Shown: one piece after another, positions 60,014 through 64,000 of the stretch | Layout of the letters: the number at the start of each line of letters is the position of its first letter | Position numbering within the stretch: position 1 is the first letter of the stretch | Assembly: GCF_016342785.1 (NCBI RefSeq) | Contig: NZ_JAEINH010000001.1 | Coordinates: forward strand, 186,001-250,000 | Length of the DNA stretch: 64,000 bases | Source: Sanguibacter suaedae | GTDB taxonomy: Bacteria > Actinomycetota > Actinomycetes > Actinomycetales > Cellulomonadaceae | Reading direction: 5' to 3' | The notes under the pieces: model-generated | Databases searched by the model: none | What the model was told of the DNA's origin: nothing | What the model saw: only the letters and a program-made list of their open reading frames with translations | Translations under genes and position numbers: made by a program

Positions 60014-60604
60014 ATGCCCCAGTTCGAGATGACCTTCGAGATACCCGCGGTGCCCGAAGCCGTGGAGGACGCGGTCGCCGACGCGATGGACGCCGTCATC
60101 GCGACCCACTCGGGAGTCACCCTCCTCACCGTGGAGATCGGCGCGGACGGCTGCGTCGAGGCGGCCCGTTCCGCCATCGCGGAGCTCCGGTCCCTGGGCG
60201 CACCCCCTGTCCGCCTCGTCGACGACCTTGTGACTCGCAGCCAGATCGCCGACCGAACAGGCGTCACGCGGCAAGCCGTCAACCTCTGGGTCAATGGCCA
60301 GCGGCAGGCAGGGACGGTCTTTCCGGCCCCGTTCGTGCTCGCAGGCGGTGGGCTCTGGCTGTGGGGGGAGGTCGTCGAGGCCCTGAGAGCCCGTGGCACC
60401 GAGATCGACGACGGCGTCGCCTTCCCTACGCGGAGAGACTCCCAGATCATCGGAGGCATGCTGGCTACCTCCCACGGATCCGAGACGTGGGTGACGTTCG
60501 ACACCGGCTTCACCTTCGGTGTGACGTCTGGCGATGAACCGACGCGAGTCCCCCTCCCCGCACCGAGATCGCTCCTGAGCACCGACTTCACCTTCGCAGC
60601 ATGA
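60014..60604 (+). CDS. HTH antitoxin, HicB/HigA-like, with long C-terminal tail
   Basis: A 196-residue protein in three parts. Residues 1-~65 form a beta-alpha-beta domain (MPQFEMTFEIPAVPEAVEDA, TLLTVEIGADGCVEAARSAI) that could be a HicB-like toxin-binding fold. Residues ~70-97 are a helix-turn-helix (TRSQIADRTGVTRQAVNLWV). Residues ~120-196 are an extended tail rich in Thr, Gly and aromatic residues (SETWVTFDTGFTFGV ... LLSTDFTFAA), a candidate chaperone-addiction segment as in TAC antitoxins. ATG set by the promoter spacing. The stop overlaps the chaperone ATG (ATGA). Confidence 0.65.
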   Translation: MPQFEMTFEIPAVPEAVEDAVADAMDAVIATHSGVTLLTVEIGADGCVEAARSAIAELRSLGAPPVRLVDDLVTRSQIADRTGVTRQAVNLWVNGQRQAGTVFPAPFVLAGGGLWLWGEVVEALRARGTEIDDGVAFPTRRDSQIIGGMLATSHGSETWVTFDTGFTFGVTSGDEPTRVPLPAPRSLLSTDFTFAA

Positions 60605-61038
60605 GCGGCCCCCGTCTCGTCTCGACCGCCGCCGAGATGCTCCCCGTCGTCGAGCTCACCGAGATCAAGGTCTACGAGATCACCGGAAGGAGAATCGACG
60701 ACCCTGACGCTGCAGTTGAGCCCGAACAGTCGCTCGACGTCCAGGCACGAGGATCAGAGAACTGGTTCGAGACCCGCGTGAAGCTGTCCGTCGACACGTC
60801 AGAGGCCCAGCTCCTCGCAGACGTGGGCGCGGTCTTCACATTCTCCGAACCGCTCAAGGTGCCTCAGGTCGCGGCAGGCGAGTTCGTCGAGAAGGTCGGC
60901 GTGATGGCCGTCTACCCGTTTCTCCGTGAGCACATCTTCACGACAGCCGGGCGGCTGGGAGTCGCACCACCCGTCCTCGGGCTGCTCAGGGCGGGGACCT
61001 TCACGATCGCGTCGGATCAGCAGGACTCGGACCGCTGA
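60601..61038 (+). CDS. SecB-like chaperone of a TAC module
   Basis: A 145-residue protein. Strands VVELTEIKVYEITGRR, NWFETRVKLSVDTSEAQ and LLADVGAVFTFSEPL are followed by a helix VAAGEFVEKVGVMAVYPFLREHIFTTAGRLG and APPVLGLLRAGTFTI. The Y/F-P-(x)-x-R-E-x-(x)-x-x-(x)-x-x-x-G-(x)-x-P-P-(x)-L pattern is the C-terminal hallmark of SecB-family chaperones. High-GC Gram-positives lack canonical SecB in general, and SecB-like proteins there are known as TAC chaperones. Start overlaps the antitoxin stop. Base use is more AT-tolerant than neighbours. Confidence 0.65.
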   Translation: MSGPRLVSTAAEMLPVVELTEIKVYEITGRRIDDPDAAVEPEQSLDVQARGSENWFETRVKLSVDTSEAQLLADVGAVFTFSEPLKVPQVAAGEFVEKVGVMAVYPFLREHIFTTAGRLGVAPPVLGLLRAGTFTIASDQQDSDR

Positions 61039-61069
61039 CTGGTCGGCGGACCCACCGTCCGGGGCCTCG

Positions 61070-61951
61070 TCAGGAGCAGTTGAGACCGGTGGTGAGGGCG
61101 TCGAGGTTGTCGCCCATGATCTCGAGGTAGTCGCGCTCGACGTCGACGTGGCCCTCGATGGGGTCGAGGACGGCGGTGGCGACGCCGAGGTCGTCGGCGA
61201 GGGTCTGGGTGACCTTGGGGCTGACGAGGATCTCGAAGAACAGCGTGGTGACGCCGGCGTCCTCGACGATCTGGCGGACCTCGCGCAGGCGCTTGGGCGA
61301 CGGGTCGACCTCGGGGTCGATGCCGGTGATGCCCACCTGGACCAGGCCGTACCGGTCGGCGAGGTACCCGAAGGCCTCGTGCGACGTGACGAGGGTGGCG
61401 CCCTGGCAGCTCGTGAGCTGCTCCGCGTACCGGGTGTCGAGGTCGGTGAGCCGGGCCTCGAGATCGTCGGCACGCTCCGCGTAGTCGGCGGCGTTGTCGG
61501 GGTCGACGGCGGACAGCTCGTCGGCGACCTGGTGCCCGACGGTCGCGAGGCGGGTGGGGTCGAGCCAGAAGTGCGGGTCGAGGGCGTCGGTGCCGCCCTC
61601 GAGGCCTGCGGCCTCGGCGGTGTCGACGACGTGCTCCGGCGACTGCGCGTCGATGGCCTCGTCCGTGGCTGCCTGGAACCCGGAGAGGTACACGACGAGG
61701 TCGGCCTCGCCGACGGACCGCACGGCGCTGGGTGACAGCTCGAGGTCGTGGGGCTCGGCCGCCGGCGGGGTGAGGCTCGAGACCGTCACGTGCTCGCCCC
61801 CGATCTCGTCGGCCACGTACTCGAGCGGGTAGAACGACGCGAGGACCTCCACGGTCCCGTCGTCCCCCTCCGCGGGGGCGCACGACGCGAGGGCGGCTGC
61901 GAGGGCGAGCGTGGTGGCGGCGGCCGTGGTGCGGCTCAGGGTGCGGGTCAT
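61070..61951 (-). CDS. aztC: zinc ABC transporter substrate-binding lipoprotein (AztC/ZnuA-like)
   Basis: A 293-residue cluster-A1 binding protein. Lipobox LASCAP with Cys at about residue 24. Metal-site His residues are in AAEPHDLEL, LDPHFWLDP and TSHEAFGYLA, with the Glu/Asp in a C-terminal loop (LFFEILVSPKVTQTLA). A central backbone helix TDEAIDAQ... joins the lobes. No internal His-rich loop, as in AztC. A GAGAGGA ribosome site precedes the ATG. It follows aztD by 73 bases on the same strand; the ATPase and permease genes expected nearby are not in the window. Confidence 0.9.
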   Translation of the reverse strand: MTRTLSRTTAAATTLALAAALASCAPAEGDDGTVEVLASFYPLEYVADEIGGEHVTVSSLTPPAAEPHDLELSPSAVRSVGEADLVVYLSGFQAATDEAIDAQSPEHVVDTAEAAGLEGGTDALDPHFWLDPTRLATVGHQVADELSAVDPDNAADYAERADDLEARLTDLDTRYAEQLTSCQGATLVTSHEAFGYLADRYGLVQVGITGIDPEVDPSPKRLREVRQIVEDAGVTTLFFEILVSPKVTQTLADDLGVATAVLDPIEGHVDVERDYLEIMGDNLDALTTGLNCS

Positions 61952-62024
61952 GGTGTCCTCTCGGGCGGACGACGGCAGGGGGCACCCGGAGGTGCCCCCT
62001 GCGCGGAACGGGTCGGGCGGAGGG

Positions 62025-63470
62025 TCAGCCCTCCGTCGTCTCCTCGTCGTGGGCGTGGTCGTGGTCGTCGCCCTCGTGGTCGTGGTCGTCGTGCGTGTGG
62101 TCGTCGCCCTCGTGGGAGTGCTCGTCGCCCTCCTCGTGGGAGTGCTCCTCGCCCTCGTGCTCGGCGTGGTCCTCGCCCTCGTGCTCGTGGGCGCCCTCCT
62201 CCGCGGCGCCGGAGACGCCGTTGAGCTCGTTGGGCGTCACGGTGAGCTCGGCGCTGATCCAGACCTCGCCGGTCTCGATGTCGACGGCGTGGATGGAGTT
62301 GGTGGCCGGGTCGGTGACGTACGCGGAGCCGTCGAGGACGAACACCGTGGGGCGCGGCTCCTGCCACTCCTCGGGCTCCTCCCACTCGTCGATGACGGGG
62401 ATGGAGCGCTCGATGCTGCCGGCCTCCTCGTCGATGACGTGGAGCTGGCCGTCGGTGCCGAGGACGAGGGCCTCGCCGTCGTCACCGCGCGCGAGGGAGC
62501 GGAAGGTGTAGCTCGAAGGCAGGTCGACGAGCTTCAGCGACGCGGTCCGGGTGTCGATGAGGGACACGCGGGTGGGGCGCTCGAGGTCGGCGTCGGGGTC
62601 CGACTTGTAGTCACCGAGGACGATCGGGGACTCCTCGCTGCCGGCCTGGTTGCCGATGCGGCCGTAGGCGTCGGGGCTGGCGACCTTGGTGATCTCGCCG
62701 TCGCGGTAGACGACCGCGCCGGTCTCGCAGCCGATGACGACGGCCTCGTCGGAGGCCATGGCCTCGCCGTGGACGCCGGGGCAGTCGTCGTTCGCGGCGA
62801 TCTCCTGGTCGTCTGCGTCGAGGACGCGGATGCCCGTGCGGGCGTCCTCCGTGCCCTCGGACACGACGAGGGACCCGTCGGAGAGCTCGACCGCGACGCC
62901 GTGGTGCGCGGACGGGGTCGTGTACTCGCGGGTGGCGACCTCGGGGTCCACCAGGTCGGCGGAGTCGAGGACGACGATCTTGCCGGTGCCGTCGTCGAAG
63001 AGCGCGGTGCGGCCGTCGTGGTTGACGACGTGCCCGGGCTTCTCGGCGTCGAACATGACGTCCGTGAGGGTCGGGGTCGTCGAGTAGTAGTGGTCGTGGT
63101 CGCCGTGGGGCTCTGCCCAGCTTCCGGCGTCGAGGACCTGGAAGCCGCCCGTGGTGGAGACGTAGAGGTGGCGGCCGTCGCCCGCACCGTTGATGCGGTT
63201 GAAGCCGGCCAGCTCGATGTCCTCGAGGACCTCGAGGGTGGTGGCGTCGAGGACCTGGATGCCACCGTCGTAGGTGATGGCGAGGCGCGGCTTCACCGCG
63301 GACTCCTCGGTGACCTCCGCCGCGGCTGCGGTGGTCTCGTCGGCCGTGGCGCCGTCGGTGGCACCCTCGGAGCCGCTGCACGCGGTGAGGAACGCGAGGG
63401 GCAGGGCCACGCCGAGGGCGAGGGACGGCCGAAGGCCGGTGCGGCGTCGTGCTGGGGAGGTGATGGTCAT
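62025..63470 (-). CDS. aztD: zinc metallochaperone AztD-like lipoprotein
   Basis: A 481-residue exported protein. A basic start and hydrophobic segment end in lipobox LTACSG (Cys ~ residue 32). The core is a seven-bladed beta-propeller of repeats like AITYDGGIQVLDATTLEVL, GRHLYVSTTGGFQVLDAG and HGVAVELSDGSLVVSEG, with metal-type His clusters (HGDHDHYY, PSAHHGV). The last ~55 residues are an extreme His/Glu/Asp tail. AztD passes zinc to AztC, which is the next gene. The ATG at 63470 gives a correct signal peptide; an in-frame GTG upstream at 63506 does not add one. Confidence 0.87.
   Translation of the reverse strand: MTITSPARRRTGLRPSLALGVALPLAFLTACSGSEGATDGATADETTAAAAEVTEESAVKPRLAITYDGGIQVLDATTLEVLEDIELAGFNRINGAGDGRHLYVSTTGGFQVLDAGSWAEPHGDHDHYYSTTPTLTDVMFDAEKPGHVVNHDGRTALFDDGTGKIVVLDSADLVDPEVATREYTTPSAHHGVAVELSDGSLVVSEGTEDARTGIRVLDADDQEIAANDDCPGVHGEAMASDEAVVIGCETGAVVYRDGEITKVASPDAYGRIGNQAGSEESPIVLGDYKSDPDADLERPTRVSLIDTRTASLKLVDLPSSYTFRSLARGDDGEALVLGTDGQLHVIDEEAGSIERSIPVIDEWEEPEEWQEPRPTVFVLDGSAYVTDPATNSIHAVDIETGEVWISAELTVTPNELNGVSGAAEEGAHEHEGEDHAEHEGEEHSHEEGDEHSHEGDDHTHDDHDHEGDDHDHAHDEETTEG
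62040..62205 (-). repeat. imperfect His/Glu/Asp-coding repeat in aztD tail
   Basis: Roughly 165 bases coding units such as HEHEGEDHAEHEGEEHSHEE in irregular tandem. The tail is probably a flexible zinc reservoir. Confidence 0.75.
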
Positions 63471-63549
63471 GGTGTGCGGGGCGGCGGCGCAGGAGACGCG
63501 CGCCACCTCTCCTTCCTACGGAGGGGCGGTGTTCGGTGCGACAGTATCA

Positions 63550-63574
63550 GATAATAGCAATCGTTCTCATTATC
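63550..63574. promoter_or_regulatory. Zur-type zinc-uptake-regulator box
   Basis: GATAAT (63550-63555) and ATTATC (63569-63574) frame AGCAATCGTTCTC; the inner AATCGTT...TCA matches the actinobacterial Zur/Fur box form (TGAAAATCGTTTTCA-like). It sits in the 125-base gap between the Fur-family gene and aztD, the most AT-rich spot in this part of the window, over the likely aztD promoter (TATTAT on the minus strand). Confidence 0.75.
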
Positions 63575-63595
63575 GACTGGGAGCGCTCATTGGCG

Positions 63596-64000
63596 TCAGG
63601 AGGCGCACCGCCCGCACACGCCCCGGAGCCGGGCGTGGACCACGACGTCCGCGAACTGCTCGGCCCCGGCCGTCCGCACGGCCCACTCCTCGACCTCGCC
63701 CAGGTCCACCGGGTCGGCCCGGTCGCACACCCGGCACACGAGGAAGCACCCGGAATCGCCGGGCGCCGCACGCCGGTAGCGCACCGCACCCGCCTCGTCG
63801 TGCACCGAGTCCACCAACCCCTCCCGCTCGAGGAGGCGCAACGTCCGGTACAGCGTGGAGATGCTCACCTCCGTCCCCTGCTCGCGGAGCATCGCCTGCA
63901 CGTCGCGCACCGCGCGGAACGCGTCCGACGACCCCACGAGCGCCAGCACCGCCTCCTGATGGCGGGTGTGCCGGGCGCGCCGCGGCGTCTGCTCGTTCGT
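63596..64000 (-). CDS. Fur-family regulator (Zur-like), 5' end outside window
   Basis: At least 134 residues; the frame is still open at the right edge, so the start is outside. The winged helix is DAFRAVRDVQAMLREQGTEVSISTLYRTLRLLEREGLVD in pieces, followed by GCFLVCRVCDRADPVDLGE and the C-terminal RLRGVCGRCAS. Two Cys-x-x-Cys pairs bind the structural zinc. Sitting upstream of aztD with a Zur-type box between them, it is most likely Zur. Confidence 0.88.
   Translation of the reverse strand, partial: TNEQTPRRARHTRHQEAVLALVGSSDAFRAVRDVQAMLREQGTEVSISTLYRTLRLLEREGLVDSVHDEAGAVRYRRAAPGDSGCFLVCRVCDRADPVDLGEVEEWAVRTAGAEQFADVVVHARLRGVCGRCAS

Noticed and set aside
61911-63554. 547-codon plus-strand Val/Gly/Asp-rich frame antisense to aztD
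   Set aside because: AztD with lipobox, propeller blades and His-rich tail is convincing; this frame is its mirror.
1-64000. CRISPR arrays, tRNA or rRNA genes, insertion sequences
   Set aside because: I saw no regular spaced repeats, no cloverleaf-type tRNA ends, no rRNA cores and no transposase motifs in either strand.

Overview
This is a chromosomal window from a very GC-rich (roughly 73%) actinobacterium. The gene content (DUF5926 protein, MetP/MetS sodium symporter pair, DivIVA-domain protein, HrpA with a DUF3418-type tail, AztC/AztD zinc system, PoxB, GntK) and the heavy use of GTG starts and leaderless promoters suggest a member of the Micrococcales, perhaps near Cellulomonadaceae/Promicromonosporaceae. 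That placement is an inference from style, not from a marker gene. There are no rRNA or tRNA genes, insertion sequences or CRISPR arrays that I can see. Genes are packed on both strands and no gap exceeds about 220 bases.

Layout. 1-6.6 kb: the tail of a large membrane protein, a flavin-type oxidoreductase coupled to a GH13 trehalose-synthase-like enzyme, a family-2 glycosyltransferase and a DUF5926 protein. 6.7-14.8 kb: phosphoglucomutase, an acetyltransferase with no clear end, an MFS carrier, pyruvate oxidase, an NfeD/flotillin pair and gluconokinase. 14.8-22.2 kb: degenerate GGDEF protein, DivIVA-domain protein, ferritin-like/VIT1 iron carrier, hydrolase, VanY-like peptidase, methyltransferase, amidotransferase and signal peptidase. 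22.2-27 kb: an ABC transporter pair with relaxed base composition, then a PaaX-type regulator divergent from a hydrolase. 27-41.6 kb: glutathionyl-hydroquinone-type reductase, MetPS, Bcr/CflA carrier, SbcCD, STAS protein, ABC-F protein, a lipoprotein, a YbaK-type deacylase, and a roadblock-GTPase-roadblock module. 41.6-53.5 kb: HrpA helicase and a pentapeptide-repeat protein, small unknowns, then a tight oxidoreductase/kinase/AlkA operon and an NmrA protein fused to a cold-shock-like domain. 53.5-59.6 kb: amidohydrolase, a frameshifted LLM oxidoreductase, an integral membrane protein with its regulator, CorA, hydrolase, DUF2809. 59.7-61.0 kb: a probable toxin-antitoxin-chaperone (TAC) module. 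61-64 kb: zinc-binding AztC and AztD behind a Zur-type box, and a Fur-family regulator cut by the window edge.

The most notable system is the three-gene TAC-like module at 59.7-61.0 kb: a HicA-like toxin candidate, an antitoxin with a helix-turn-helix and a long C-terminal tail, and a SecB-like chaperone. The antitoxin has its own leaderless promoter, whose -35 box lies inside a perfect 24-base palindrome. Also notable are a divergent regulator/hydrolase pair sharing one palindrome that supplies a -10 box to both leaderless transcripts, the NmrA/cold-shock fusion, the kinase-free roadblock GTPase module and a 72-base palindromic element read in frame inside hrpA.

A window-wide rule helped fix starts: about 25 genes have a hexamer of the form N-A-N-N-N-T (often TANNNT) ending exactly 6 or 7 bases before the start codon, usually with no Shine-Dalgarno sequence. 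This is the signature expected of leaderless mRNAs and is used below to choose between alternative starts.
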